From NCBI GenBank assembly GCA_900319105.1, contig ONND01000002.1, forward strand, positions 62,001 through 126,000: 64,000 nucleotides of DNA. The letters run 5' to 3'. This stretch comes from an uncultured Bacteroidales bacterium. Its GTDB lineage: Bacteria; Bacteroidota; Bacteroidia; Bacteroidales; Paludibacteraceae. Both the position numbers and the translations under genes were made by a program. Position 1 is the first letter of the stretch, and every line of letters starts with the position of its first letter. The notes under the pieces are model-generated. The model worked only from the letters and a program-made list of their open reading frames with translations. It did no database searches and was not told the DNA's origin. Of the stretch, positions 40,885-50,380 are shown in pieces.

Positions 40885-43800
40885 TGTTCTCTTACGATGA
40901 TTTTAATCGCTCTATAGGGTTCTTCTTCGGTGTCGTACGACCATAGCTGAACGACGTACATCCCGGCTGTAGGAGGAATCTGAACCTCGGTGACATCGGC
41001 GCGGAACGTACCTTCCTGTACCATGACGCCATCCGAGGTGGTGACGCGATAAGTTCCATCCTTACGAGAGAGGATGTTAAAATGCGGATGACCCACGACG
41101 ATGCAGGTCGGCACGACGGAGAGGTAGCCCATGGTCGGCGCCTTGTCGTTGACGATGGGGTTCGGTACCGCTACGATCGGACAGGTGGGGAAAGCTTCTT
41201 TCTCGCCGTCGCGCGTGAGCTCAACGTGATACTCGGCTCCTGCGGTGAGTCCGGTAGGTATATAGAGGTACGGCTGGGTCTGACCTACCAGTTTGGTGTC
41301 GCCCTCGTACCACTGGTACTGCGTCCAGGTATAGCCTCCGTTGAGGTTCTCGTTGAGGAGCGCAATGACGTCTCCGAAACGCTGCTCCGTGAGCCATTTA
41401 GGATAACTCATGACGAAGGTCGAATCCTTGAAGCAGTCGGTCTCCTTATGACGGCATATACCATTATCGAGTACCAGACGAACGGAGTAGTTATCGGGTT
41501 TGGGGTACTGCGTAGGATCATCTCCGCGGTAGGGAATGGGCACGGTGATGACCATCGGATCGGTGTAGCTTGTGATCGGCACATCAACGTGGTCCTCAAA
41601 GCCCATCTCCAGACCTACGCTGTCGAAATAGAGCGAGTAGGAGACGGGTTTATGGCTCGTATAAGTGTAATAGAGGTCGAACGCATGCTCGCTGCGGCAC
41701 ATCGCGTCTTCTGCCCAGACGGTAGGTACAGTAGGCGGAATGACAGCCAGACGGGTGTAGATGAAATGATGGCATCCGTCGTCGTTGGTCGTCGTGTCTT
41801 TATAGTTACCCGCTTGGGTGTACATATGCCCGCCGACGAAGAGCGTGTCGCCGATACAGATAGAGTCGTAGTTGATCTCGTAGGTCGTATCAAGAACGGT
41901 GAGGTACAGCTCGAAGATCGAGTCGCAGCCATACATGGATGCGAGTTGGTCTGCTTCGTAATACTCACCCGGAGCCATGTGCTCATAGAAATGTCCGCGC
42001 CACTGCAACGTCTCATCGGCGCAGAGGGTGAGGTGTTCCGTGGAGGTGTAGTTCGGATGTACGCGCAGCTGGGTCTCGTAGATAGAGTCGCATCCATCGA
42101 CGGTCAGGAAACTATCCCGTAAGAAATAGAGTCCCGGAGTGAGTCCGCTGACGAGGCTGTCGGGTCGCTGATCGCGAGATGCCCAGGTGTAGGTCTCGTT
42201 CGCACAGATCGTGTCGTACTCGATATGCCGGTAGGACGGGAAAACGTGTGCATTGAGGATAAAGACCGAGTCGCAGCCCATCGTGGTAAAGAGCGAATCG
42301 ATGAAGGTAGTATCGAACGGCTGTACGAAGGTGTTCACGTCGTACTCGATCGCCGTCGTGAGCCATGTATGGGTGACGGCACGACCTTCCGGATCAAAAG
42401 TGTATTCGAACGGTTTGCCCAGACAGAGGCCGTTGGTATCGGTCTCGAACTCATAGGTCTTACAAACGGTGAGATGGTACTGGTACACGATCGAGTCACA
42501 ACCGTCCGCTCCCTTGAAGTTCACACTGATGAATGGTCTCTTGTCCGGATCAGGCATCGGTGCTCCCGGGTGCCACACTTCCTCTTCGAAGATCGTAGCG
42601 CCGATGGTATCGCGATGGTAGTAACTATGGTTATCGCAAACATAATCATAGACGGGCACGACCTTAAAGGGCTTGACGTAGAAATCGAGCTCGAAGACCG
42701 AGTCGCATCCGGCGGCTGTATGCTGGTAGTCGAAATAAGTACCGGTACCGTTGATGATCTGTCCGCGCCACTCGATCGCATAGCCCGAACAGCCCTTATC
42801 CGCCTCGATGAAATGATAAGTAGGATGGATGAGGATGTGATAGGTGACGAGCGAGTCGCATCCTTCGGCCGTCAGCAACAGGTGCGTTGTATCGATGATG
42901 ATGTCGTGCTTCTCGATCCCCCAATAGGTCGGCGTGGGGTTGAACTCGATGGAATCGCGGAAATAGTTACCATGCGCATCGCGGAAGATATACACGTGTG
43001 CCTGTTCGCTCGAGTCGTTGTCGCAGACGTTAAACGTGATGGTATCGTTATAACTCGGAGCGACACGCAGGGTGAGGTAATAGATCGAGTCGCAGTCATG
43101 GATGGTGTTGTGCATGAGCGTGTCCCGATAAGTAGTGTCCGCCTTGAGCACCTGATAACCCGGCAACGGATTCTTCACTTTCGGTCCGGCGTAATGCTTG
43201 CCTTGCCACGTGATGGAATCATAATCGCATATCTTAATCGGGTTGTAGAAATAATACGACGAATCCAGTCTCAGACGTAGGATGTGCACGGAGTCGCAAC
43301 CGCACTCTCCGTAACGGTCCTGCACGGCGCATTGCTGCGTCTTGAGCGAATCGATATAGATGTAGGTCTTGTTGCCGACACCCTTGGTCGGGATCTCATT
43401 GCCCATGATATAACGCTGGCGCTGCACATCCCATACACGCATGTGTCCCTTCCATGTATAGTAGGGCTCGGGTCGGTCACCCGCGGTTTGGCAGGTAGCA
43501 CTGTCTTCGGTGAACTCATAAGTGCGGTACATCGTGATCCGGTGCACGACAGTACTGTCGCAACCATCGATGGTCTTGTCAATATAAGTTGTGTCAAAAC
43601 TGAAATAGGGTGCATCGCCCGGAATACTGATGCCGGGAACGCCTGCCGGTTTGTCCTTGTATTTGGCACCGTAGATAATGTGCTCGTAGAAATGAATCGT
43701 GTCATTGTCGCACATCGTGCGTTGGGTAGTGTCCACTGGCGTGAGATAGACTGTATCGATATGCAGGCTGAGGCGGTAGATCGAGTCACAGCCGTAGATC

Positions 43801-46800
43801 GAATGGAGATAGACGGTATAGGTATAATCCCCGGTATGATCGGTCGGCACGGTTGCGATCCGGCGGTCTTGGTCGTCGTGGATAGAGTCTTGGTTATTGT
43901 TCGGCCAGACGAAGTCCTCAAACTGGCAGATGGTCATGGCTGTATCCTTATGATAATAAGGATAGATATGCAGGTGCAGCCGCCAGGTACTATCGCACCC
44001 GAAAGAGTCGGTGTGGAGGTAATCGAGGAAATAGAAATCCCCCGCCGTCTCAATAGGAATAGCGAGCGAGGAGACGCTCTCTCCCGTTTGCTCGTTGTAG
44101 ATCGTACGTCCTTCGCGGTCGTCCCACTCGAAAGTACCGCCGTCCACCTGACACACATTGATAAGGGTGTCGATCCTATAAGAAGGTGCGCGGAAGAGAT
44201 CGAGCACATAGACCGAGTCGTAGCCCAGAGTGGTCTTGTATGCCTGCTCGTAGGTCAGATGGTAGTTAGGCGCAGGCAGTTCGCTCTCGGTGATGACCTT
44301 ACGGGTGAACTCATTGCCGTCCTTGTCGTAACCTTTCCAGCGATAAGAGTACTGGGTGGCACAGAGGAAATCATTCGTCACAAAACGATAGACGCTACCT
44401 ACCTCCAGCACCAGATCGCGGATACTATCGCACTCATAGCCATCCACCGCTTTGGTCTTCATGTACGCTGTGTCTTTGATAATACCGCACTCCACCAGAC
44501 GATTCTCGTATTGCGTCATCGGTCCGGTATATTTGGTACCGTAGAAGAAGATCGTATCGCCGGCTGTCCAGAGGTACGACATCTCTTCGGACATCTTCGC
44601 ATGGTCGGTAAACGTATAGCTCGGCAGCACGCGCACACGCAGGGCATAGACTGTGTCGCACCGGCTGTCGTCATACCGGCGGATCGTGCCCGGTGCATCG
44701 GCAGGGAAGGTGCCAAGGGTGTCGTTCTGAAGACCGATCCAATAGACTGTGTCTTTGGGGTTCTGGCAGACGGTAGTGTCGGTGAAGAGATAGAGCTCGG
44801 TAGTGGTTTGGTACTCTACGCGGATATGATAGATCGAATCGCATCCGTACCGCTTGGTGGAACAACTGTCATAGTAGTCTCCTGTCTCCCGCAAGACACG
44901 TACTTTGCCGTGCTCGTCAAGGTGACCTGTCCACTCGAAATAACGATGGACGGTATCCTGCTTCACGGGATCGTATTTGAGTTTGCACCATTTGACAGTG
45001 TCTTCTTCGAAATGATAGGATGCAGGGAAGAGGGTGGTCTTGACGATGAACGAGTCGCAGCCCAGCACGCCATGATTACATTCCGGGCAGGAATGGGTGT
45101 ACATCGAATCGACGAAAGCATGCGCTTTGGCGCCGAATGACTTGCTGTACACTGCCTCGTCCTGAGTCACGACGCGGGTCTCTCTATCATAATGGACAGG
45201 CCATGTACAAGAGCCTTTGCCGTCCTTGTCCAGACACACAGTGTCGTACATCTGAATCAGGTACGCGGGGTGCAGGATCAGATGGAGGAAATACGTGGAG
45301 TCGCACCCGTTGAAGGGTCTGCCGCGCTTGTCGCGGAACTTACTGATAGACGGATCCAGTTGGCACTCGCAGGCCTTGGTGGTAAAGGACAGCTTGAGAT
45401 CGATAGTGTCCTCTTTGATTGGGATAGAGGGGTTCGAATGGGGTTTCCAGTAGTCGCTGGCGCGGTAACGCTTGCCATGATAGAGCGTGTCCTGATTGGA
45501 GCACAGGTGGATGGTGTCGAAATACTGGAAGGTGTCGCAGACGAAGAGCACAAGGGTCATCATTGAGTCGCAGCCTGCCTGCGAGAGATAATGGCGCGAG
45601 AGGGTATCGTACTTACCCACCTCCACCTGATATACCCATGGTTGGAGGTACTTGTCTCCTTGTCCTTTCTTGACGCCGACGAACTTCGTTGCCGCCGAGT
45701 CGGAACGATGAAGCGAGAGATCGGATTGGTTATAGAGGCTGTCGTAGAAGAAACGCAGCGTGTCTCCGACGCAGACGACGCGGTAGAGGGTATCATTGAA
45801 GATCCTCGTCACGCGGACGGTGGTCTTGAGTGTATCAATATCCTCGCCCTCGCACATCAAGCGCTCACGATGGAGAACGGTTTGTAACTCATATTCGAAA
45901 TACTGATGCCGGTTGTCCATCTCCTCCTCGGGCAGGATGAACTCGTGCGACCAGGTGTGTTTGGTGTCCGTAGATGCGGGGTTGATGACCAATGACGCCT
46001 CCGGTGTGCCGCCCGGTTTTTTATGATCCGTCACGTCGAAGAGCATCCACTCGATCTGTGTAGCCGGGCGCTCCAGGGATGTCTCAATCGCCCAATTGAC
46101 GGACGAGCTGTCGCAGACGACTGCCGTATCCAGTTGCTCATGCTCCTCCATCCATTCACTCCATTGGCGCTGGTACCAACCATGACCGGCTATACTGTCG
46201 AGATCGTATGAGGCGTGAGACATGACGACCTCAGCCGTGTTGGTTACGTAGAGCGAATCGGGGTGCGCCTCCGGCTTGAAACCGAGGGTGTAGTAATAGC
46301 CTTGCGCCTCCGTCAGACCATAGACCATACCCACGAAACCTCCGCCGGTGGTCTTGAGGAAGTTATACGGCGAAGTGGCGGCTTCGGGCAACTCCAAATG
46401 CGCGTACGCCTTCGTGTTATCTGCATGGAAAGTCTGGAACTCCGACGCAGGGACGGCAGTGCCGTTGAGGGTGAAGGTGTTCACATCACTCGCATCCGTC
46501 ACTATATATGCGTAGAAATGTTGCGGAATAGTAGTGCTCCCAAACGGGTCGAGTTTCTCCGTGAAGAACGTCATCGAGTCGGTGCGCAGCCCCCAATGAG
46601 GCATGATGGCGGACGAAGGATCACCGTAGATATAACATTTCTGTGACCATCCTATCGTCGTGCAGACTTTGTTTTCCGCAGCGGTGGAGGTATAACTGAA
46701 ACAGCTGACAGGAGCGGATGTACTGATGATCACCTCATTATTCATCTCGTCCTGGAGGTTAAGCATTGCACTATCGGGAGGTATTTTCTGCAGGGTGCCG

Positions 46801-47819
46801 CCACGATTTAAGGTGACAGGGGGATAGGTAACGACCTGACCCGTACTTTTGTCATACGTGGTGATGGTTACCTCCGTTCCGTCATAAAGCGCCACAATAT
46901 CCGCATAGTTGGATTTTGTATTCGTCAGCCCCGTCAGGTAAAACTTCGTACCGAACTGGGAGACAGGCAGCGTCTGCTCTACCATGAAATCCTGCGAGTA
47001 ACCCTCTTTATTCGGAATACCGGTCTGTTGGTTTCCGGCAAAGACTGCGATCGGCTGATCGGCACAGATCGTCGTTCCGCTGAAGTCGGCATTGAAATTC
47101 TTCGCTCCCTCCTCGCGTCTCTTGGTGGCGATGAGGTAAGCCTGACCTTTATTCAGTGTCACCTCGAAAGGAGTACCTATGGCATGACCGCCTTCGGTCT
47201 CATAAGCGGGATTGATGGTGACGGTCGTCCGGTCCTTGGTAGCCACAATACCAAACTCCGAAGAATACACGTCCTCGGGGTAGGTCTGGATGATGTATTC
47301 CTTGCCTAAGAAGCGCGTAGGAAGGACCAGAGATGCGTCACGGGAAGTAATAGGCGAGTCATTGGTGCGGGAGTAAAGGAAGCAGGAGAAGACTTTCTTC
47401 TTGTTCTCCGGGGAAGTAGGCGACGCATATACATGCACGCCGCTCTTTCCGTTCTGCTCGCTCTCGAAAAGGTATATCTGTGCGGCGTTGGCGCGAGGGA
47501 TCTCATACACCTGCGTCGTACCTGCCGCTACGTGAAGCGTTGTCAAGACAGTAGTGCCGTAGGCAACCGTTACGTCCACCTCCTCGCGTGCTGCAATAGC
47601 TACCTTCATCTCAAACTTGACCATCTGGTTTTCCGGCTTGCCGGGGTCGAAATTATTATTGTTGATGAAAGTGAGCCAGAAATCATTACCCTCGGTCGTG
47701 CTAAACGCCTCCGTACCACCGAGCCAGTTCGGGTTCTTGCTCTCCATCGGAGTACCGGCAATCAAGCCCGGAACGAGCAGCAAGAGGCAAAGCAGCAGTA
47801 TGTATCGAAATGTTTTCAA
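40857..47819 (-). CDS. Giant repetitive surface protein (IgGFc-binding-like N-terminus)
   Basis: 2320 residues. A signal peptide (1-22) precedes an N-terminal domain (about 30-530) like Bacteroidota IgGFc-binding/surface proteins (TEGNDFWLTFINN, PTRFLGKEYIIQTYP). From about residue 690 to 2060 there are about 19 modules, each ending in a CDSIYxLxLxV-type block followed by a Cys/Trp segment (PSY...C...Y.W....Y). The last 80 residues (TYRVTTSDGVMVQEGTFRAD, GMYVVQLWSYD) resemble a secretion/sorting domain. Likely a cell-surface adhesin or filament. It has its own promoter and overlaps the barrel-like gene downstream. Confidence 0.8.
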   Translation of the reverse strand: MKTFRYILLLCLLLLVPGLIAGTPMESKNPNWLGGTEAFSTTEGNDFWLTFINNNNFDPGKPENQMVKFEMKVAIAAREEVDVTVAYGTTVLTTLHVAAGTTQVYEIPRANAAQIYLFESEQNGKSGVHVYASPTSPENKKKVFSCFLYSRTNDSPITSRDASLVLPTRFLGKEYIIQTYPEDVYSSEFGIVATKDRTTVTINPAYETEGGHAIGTPFEVTLNKGQAYLIATKRREEGAKNFNADFSGTTICADQPIAVFAGNQQTGIPNKEGYSQDFMVEQTLPVSQFGTKFYLTGLTNTKSNYADIVALYDGTEVTITTYDKSTGQVVTYPPVTLNRGGTLQKIPPDSAMLNLQDEMNNEVIISTSAPVSCFSYTSTAAENKVCTTIGWSQKCYIYGDPSSAIMPHWGLRTDSMTFFTEKLDPFGSTTIPQHFYAYIVTDASDVNTFTLNGTAVPASEFQTFHADNTKAYAHLELPEAATSPYNFLKTTGGGFVGMVYGLTEAQGYYYTLGFKPEAHPDSLYVTNTAEVVMSHASYDLDSIAGHGWYQRQWSEWMEEHEQLDTAVVCDSSSVNWAIETSLERPATQIEWMLFDVTDHKKPGGTPEASLVINPASTDTKHTWSHEFILPEEEMDNRHQYFEYELQTVLHRERLMCEGEDIDTLKTTVRVTRIFNDTLYRVVCVGDTLRFFYDSLYNQSDLSLHRSDSAATKFVGVKKGQGDKYLQPWVYQVEVGKYDTLSRHYLSQAGCDSMMTLVLFVCDTFQYFDTIHLCSNQDTLYHGKRYRASDYWKPHSNPSIPIKEDTIDLKLSFTTKACECQLDPSISKFRDKRGRPFNGCDSTYFLHLILHPAYLIQMYDTVCLDKDGKGSCTWPVHYDRETRVVTQDEAVYSKSFGAKAHAFVDSMYTHSCPECNHGVLGCDSFIVKTTLFPASYHFEEDTVKWCKLKYDPVKQDTVHRYFEWTGHLDEHGKVRVLRETGDYYDSCSTKRYGCDSIYHIRVEYQTTTELYLFTDTTVCQNPKDTVYWIGLQNDTLGTFPADAPGTIRRYDDSRCDTVYALRVRVLPSYTFTDHAKMSEEMSYLWTAGDTIFFYGTKYTGPMTQYENRLVECGIIKDTAYMKTKAVDGYECDSIRDLVLEVGSVYRFVTNDFLCATQYSYRWKGYDKDGNEFTRKVITESELPAPNYHLTYEQAYKTTLGYDSVYVLDLFRAPSYRIDTLINVCQVDGGTFEWDDREGRTIYNEQTGESVSSLAIPIETAGDFYFLDYLHTDSFGCDSTWRLHLHIYPYYHKDTAMTICQFEDFVWPNNNQDSIHDDQDRRIATVPTDHTGDYTYTVYLHSIYGCDSIYRLSLHIDTVYLTPVDTTQRTMCDNDTIHFYEHIIYGAKYKDKPAGVPGISIPGDAPYFSFDTTYIDKTIDGCDSTVVHRITMYRTYEFTEDSATCQTAGDRPEPYYTWKGHMRVWDVQRQRYIMGNEIPTKGVGNKTYIYIDSLKTQQCAVQDRYGECGCDSVHILRLRLDSSYYFYNPIKICDYDSITWQGKHYAGPKVKNPLPGYQVLKADTTYRDTLMHNTIHDCDSIYYLTLRVAPSYNDTITFNVCDNDSSEQAHVYIFRDAHGNYFRDSIEFNPTPTYWGIEKHDIIIDTTHLLLTAEGCDSLVTYHILIHPTYHFIEADKGCSGYAIEWRGQIINGTGTYFDYQHTAAGCDSVFELDFYVKPFKVVPVYDYVCDNHSYYHRDTIGATIFEEEVWHPGAPMPDPDKRPFISVNFKGADGCDSIVYQYHLTVCKTYEFETDTNGLCLGKPFEYTFDPEGRAVTHTWLTTAIEYDVNTFVQPFDTTFIDSLFTTMGCDSVFILNAHVFPSYRHIEYDTICANETYTWASRDQRPDSLVSGLTPGLYFLRDSFLTVDGCDSIYETQLRVHPNYTSTEHLTLCADETLQWRGHFYEHMAPGEYYEADQLASMYGCDSIFELYLTVLDTTYEINYDSICIGDTLFVGGHMYTQAGNYKDTTTNDDGCHHFIYTRLAVIPPTVPTVWAEDAMCRSEHAFDLYYTYTSHKPVSYSLYFDSVGLEMGFEDHVDVPITSYTDPMVITVPIPYRGDDPTQYPKPDNYSVRLVLDNGICRHKETDCFKDSTFVMSYPKWLTEQRFGDVIALLNENLNGGYTWTQYQWYEGDTKLVGQTQPYLYIPTGLTAGAEYHVELTRDGEKEAFPTCPIVAVPNPIVNDKAPTMGYLSVVPTCIVVGHPHFNILSRKDGTYRVTTSDGVMVQEGTFRADVTEVQIPPTAGMYVVQLWSYDTEEEPYRAIKIIVREQCPNCATSF

Positions 47820-47842
47820 GGGCTTCTATCCAAAATTGCGTG

Positions 47843-47873
47843 CAAAGGTACGAAAAATTTTGCATATATGCAA
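47843..47873 (-). promoter_or_regulatory. Promoter of the giant surface protein
   Basis: Minus strand: TTGC (47870-47873), 19 nt, TACCTTTG (47843-47850). Confidence 0.8.
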
Positions 47874-47875
47874 GG

Positions 47876-48913
47876 TTAATGTGTTTTTTTTGCCGCAAAT
47901 ACGAAAAATAGCACTAAAATTATATAATAAAGTACTACCATCTCTCCGTTCACTTGTGCCGGAACGGTACTGCCCGGCAGATGTTCAACCCATCCGACGG
48001 CGTGGTTGAGGAGCCATGCCATGCCGTAGGTGATTTTGCCGGCAAAAAGGCCGACGGAGGAGCCTCCGAGGGCGATGGTGAGCAGGCCGCAGGGCACCAA
48101 AAAAGAGGCGACGGGAAGTACCATGAGGTTGGTGAGGAGAAAATAGGTGCTCATCTGCTTGAAGCAATAAGAGGTGATGCCCAAGGTGCCTAATTGTGCG
48201 GCGAGGGAGACGATGATCATACCCCATATATAAGGCAGAACATAGCTTTTCCGGATAATCTGTAAGTCGGGTTGCTGAAGGCTCGGTACACTGATTACTA
48301 TTGCTGCCGTCGCTGCAAAACTGAGTTGGAAACTCAGGCTCCATAGATCGGAAGGCCGGACGAGGAGGATGAGTACCGCTGCAGCGGCGACCGTATTGAG
48401 CGAGAAAGCCCGTTTGTAGCACATCCGTCCGACCTCGAAGATCGTCACCATCAGCACGGCACGGACGACGCTGGGTGTCATGCCAGTCAGCCAGGCATAG
48501 CCCCACATAGCAGCGATGATGACGAGGCTTATCGTGCGTCGGGCGAGTCGGTTCTCGTGCATGGGACGGTACCGTCCGCCGAGGGTCAGCAACCCGACCA
48601 GAAAAGCGTATATGATGCCGGTGTGCAGGCCGCTTACCGCCAAGACATGCGCGGCACCGGAGGCAGCGAAGAGACGACGCAGTTCGGGCGTGAGATCCTG
48701 TTTGTAACCCAAGGTCAGTGCCCCGACAGTAGCCAGTTCGTCGCCGTTCAGTCCGGCGGCCTGCAGACGCGTGTAGAGCCGGGTCTGAACGGCATTCGGA
48801 GGGGCCTTATGGTAAGGCCTGCGCAACGGATAGAAATGCCCACAAACAAGTATTGCTGCTATGAGAGGTAGCAGCAATACAACCATCGGATATGCCCGGA
48901 TGTGAGAAAGCAT
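47876..48913 (-). CDS. ComEC/Rec2-family membrane channel, short form
   Basis: 345 residues with about eight to nine membrane segments. The Competence domain motif is SGAAHVLAVSGLHTGIIYAF (about 84-104), followed by WGYAWLTGMTPSVVRAVLMV and SFQLSFAATAAIVIS. It lacks the N-terminal OB fold and C-terminal metallo-beta-lactamase domain of full ComEC. Such short forms are seen in Bacteroidota. It would pass single-stranded DNA across the inner membrane. Its start lies at the end of a heptad array. Confidence 0.85.
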   Translation of the reverse strand: MLSHIRAYPMVVLLLPLIAAILVCGHFYPLRRPYHKAPPNAVQTRLYTRLQAAGLNGDELATVGALTLGYKQDLTPELRRLFAASGAAHVLAVSGLHTGIIYAFLVGLLTLGGRYRPMHENRLARRTISLVIIAAMWGYAWLTGMTPSVVRAVLMVTIFEVGRMCYKRAFSLNTVAAAAVLILLVRPSDLWSLSFQLSFAATAAIVISVPSLQQPDLQIIRKSYVLPYIWGMIIVSLAAQLGTLGITSYCFKQMSTYFLLTNLMVLPVASFLVPCGLLTIALGGSSVGLFAGKITYGMAWLLNHAVGWVEHLPGSTVPAQVNGEMVVLYYIILVLFFVFAAKKTH

Positions 48914-48950
48914 TCAGATTTCAGAAGTCAGATATCAGATGTCAGATTTC
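48905..48950. repeat. Heptad repeat (TCAGATR type) spanning the rpe end and comEC start
   Basis: TCAGATT, TCAGAAG, TCAGATA, TCAGATG, TCAGATT; it supplies the final codons and stop of rpe. Confidence 0.75.
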
Positions 48951-49585
48951 ATCTTGCGGATTGCTTCTTCGGGGTCGGCTGCCCCAAAAACGGCACTGCC
49001 TGCTACCAGCACATCGGCACCGGCAGCGAAGAGTTCGGCCGCGTTCCCGGTGTTGACTCCGCCGTCGATCTCGATGAGGGTGTTCAGCCCCCGGCGGTTG
49101 ATCTCGGTTTTGATGAAGCGGATCTTATCCATCGTCTCGGGAATGAATTTCTGCCCTCCGAAACCTGCAAAGACGGACATAAGTAGGATCATGTCCACTT
49201 TGTCGAGATAGGGCACCAAACGCTTGACGTCAATGTCGGGATTGATCGTGAGGCAGGTACGAACGCCCTTCGCTTTGATCAGATCGAGGATAGGCAGCGG
49301 GTCTTCGACCGCCTCCAGATGGAAGCCCACCGACCAGGCACCGGCATCGCAGAAACGCTCTACGTATTTCTCCGGATGAACGATCATCAGATGCACGTCC
49401 AGCGGTTTGGTGCAGTACTGTTTGAAGGGTTTCATCAGCGGAAAACCAAACGATATATTCGGCACAAACGTACCGTCCATTACGTCCACGTGCAGCCAGT
49501 CGGCGTCACTGCGGTTAATCATCTCTAAGTCATCTGCCAGGTGTGCAAAGTCGGCAGACAAAACCGAAGGAGCGATAAGTTTCAT
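48935..49585 (-). CDS. rpe: Ribulose-phosphate 3-epimerase
   Basis: 216 residues, complete TIM barrel: APSVLSADFAHLADDLEMIN, DWLHVDVMDGTFVPNISFG, HLMIVHPEKYV, LLMSVFAGFGGQKFIPET and IEIDGGVNTGN carry the metal and catalytic residues. It links the oxidative and non-oxidative pentose phosphate branches. The last residues come from a heptad repeat. Confidence 0.95.
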   Translation of the reverse strand: MKLIAPSVLSADFAHLADDLEMINRSDADWLHVDVMDGTFVPNISFGFPLMKPFKQYCTKPLDVHLMIVHPEKYVERFCDAGAWSVGFHLEAVEDPLPILDLIKAKGVRTCLTINPDIDVKRLVPYLDKVDMILLMSVFAGFGGQKFIPETMDKIRFIKTEINRRGLNTLIEIDGGVNTGNAAELFAAGADVLVAGSAVFGAADPEEAIRKMKSDI

Positions 49586-49587
49586 AT

Positions 49588-49622
49588 CTATATTATCAAA
49601 TTACAAATCACAAATCATAAAT
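49588..49622. repeat. Heptad repeat (AAATCAC type)
   Basis: AAATTAC, AAATCAC, AAATCAT, AAATGC between rpe and the response regulator. Confidence 0.65.
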
Positions 49623-50292
49623 GCTCGTTTTTAACGAGCCTGTATCCTTTGTATCGCACGGCGATGATCTGGTACCCGACAGGCGTCAGGTAGCCTCTCA
49701 GATGGTTGATGAAGACCCCTAATGAACGTGCGGTAAAGGCATTATCTTCTTTCCATAAAGCGCTGAGAATTCGGTGCTTATCGACGGTCTCGCCTTCGTT
49801 GCGGCAAAGCATCAACAGCAGGTCGCTCTCGCGCGAAGATATATGCCTGCCGTCGAAAGTCTGGTGGGTGGCATCGAAGGTGTGTCCGTTCAGGTCAAAG
49901 ACGCGCTGCTTGCTCTCCGTGAAGGCTCTAATGCGTCGGAGGATTGCTTCGATACGACAGATGAGGATGTCCATGGAGAAAGGCTTCGTCTGGTAGTCAT
50001 CTGCGCCTAACTCAAACGCCCTCATCTGGTCGGCGCGGTCGCTGCGCGTCGTGAGGATGATAAGGGGCAGTTGAGGCAGACGGTGCCGGATGTTTTTCAG
50101 CAGTTCATAGCCGTTGATGCCTATACCCTGCAGTTCCATGAGCAACACGTCCCATGAACCGTTGCTCAAGGCGTTCAATCCCGCCTTGCCGTCCGGAACG
50201 GTAGCCGCTTCGTATCCGCGACTCTCCAGATAGTCCCGCAGCACGGTCGAGAGGCTGATATCGCTGTCTATGATGAGTATTTTTGTGGCCAT
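49615..50292 (-). CDS. OmpR-type response regulator
   Basis: 225 residues. The receiver domain (1-118) has the acidic pair in IDSD, an Asp/Glu-bearing VLLMELQGIGINGYELL at the usual phospho-site, and ELGADDYQTKPFSMDIL with the conserved Lys. In the phospho-site LLMELQG the position that is usually Asp appears as Glu (MEL), which would mimic or preclude phosphorylation. The winged-helix DNA-binding domain is 130-225 (ISSRESDLLLMLCRNEGETV, RSLGVFINHLRGYL). No sensor kinase is adjacent. It shares a divergent promoter region with asparaginase. Confidence 0.88.
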   Translation of the reverse strand: MATKILIIDSDISLSTVLRDYLESRGYEAATVPDGKAGLNALSNGSWDVLLMELQGIGINGYELLKNIRHRLPQLPLIILTTRSDRADQMRAFELGADDYQTKPFSMDILICRIEAILRRIRAFTESKQRVFDLNGHTFDATHQTFDGRHISSRESDLLLMLCRNEGETVDKHRILSALWKEDNAFTARSLGVFINHLRGYLTPVGYQIIAVRYKGYRLVKNEHL

Positions 50293-50309
50293 ATTTTTTA
50301 AAAACGCTG

Positions 50310-50340
50310 CAAAAGTACTAAAAAATTTGCACATATGCAA
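50310..50340 (-). promoter_or_regulatory. Promoter of the response regulator
   Basis: Minus strand: TTGC (50337-50340), 19 nt, TACTTTTG (50310-50317). Its -33 region interleaves with that of the plus-strand promoter. Confidence 0.75.
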
Positions 50341-50357
50341 AAAAAAGTGTAATTTTG
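50327..50357 (+). promoter_or_regulatory. Promoter of asparaginase
   Basis: TTGC (50327-50330), 19 nt, TAATTTTG (50350-50357). The two promoters share TTGCACATATGCAA. Confidence 0.75.
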
Positions 50358-50380
50358 CACGCAGAAAGGATAAAAAAAGG

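Noticed and set aside
41082-45140. Several long plus-strand frames (up to 618 aa)
   Set aside because: All are antisense to the repetitive 2320-residue gene; their apparent repeats mirror its modules.
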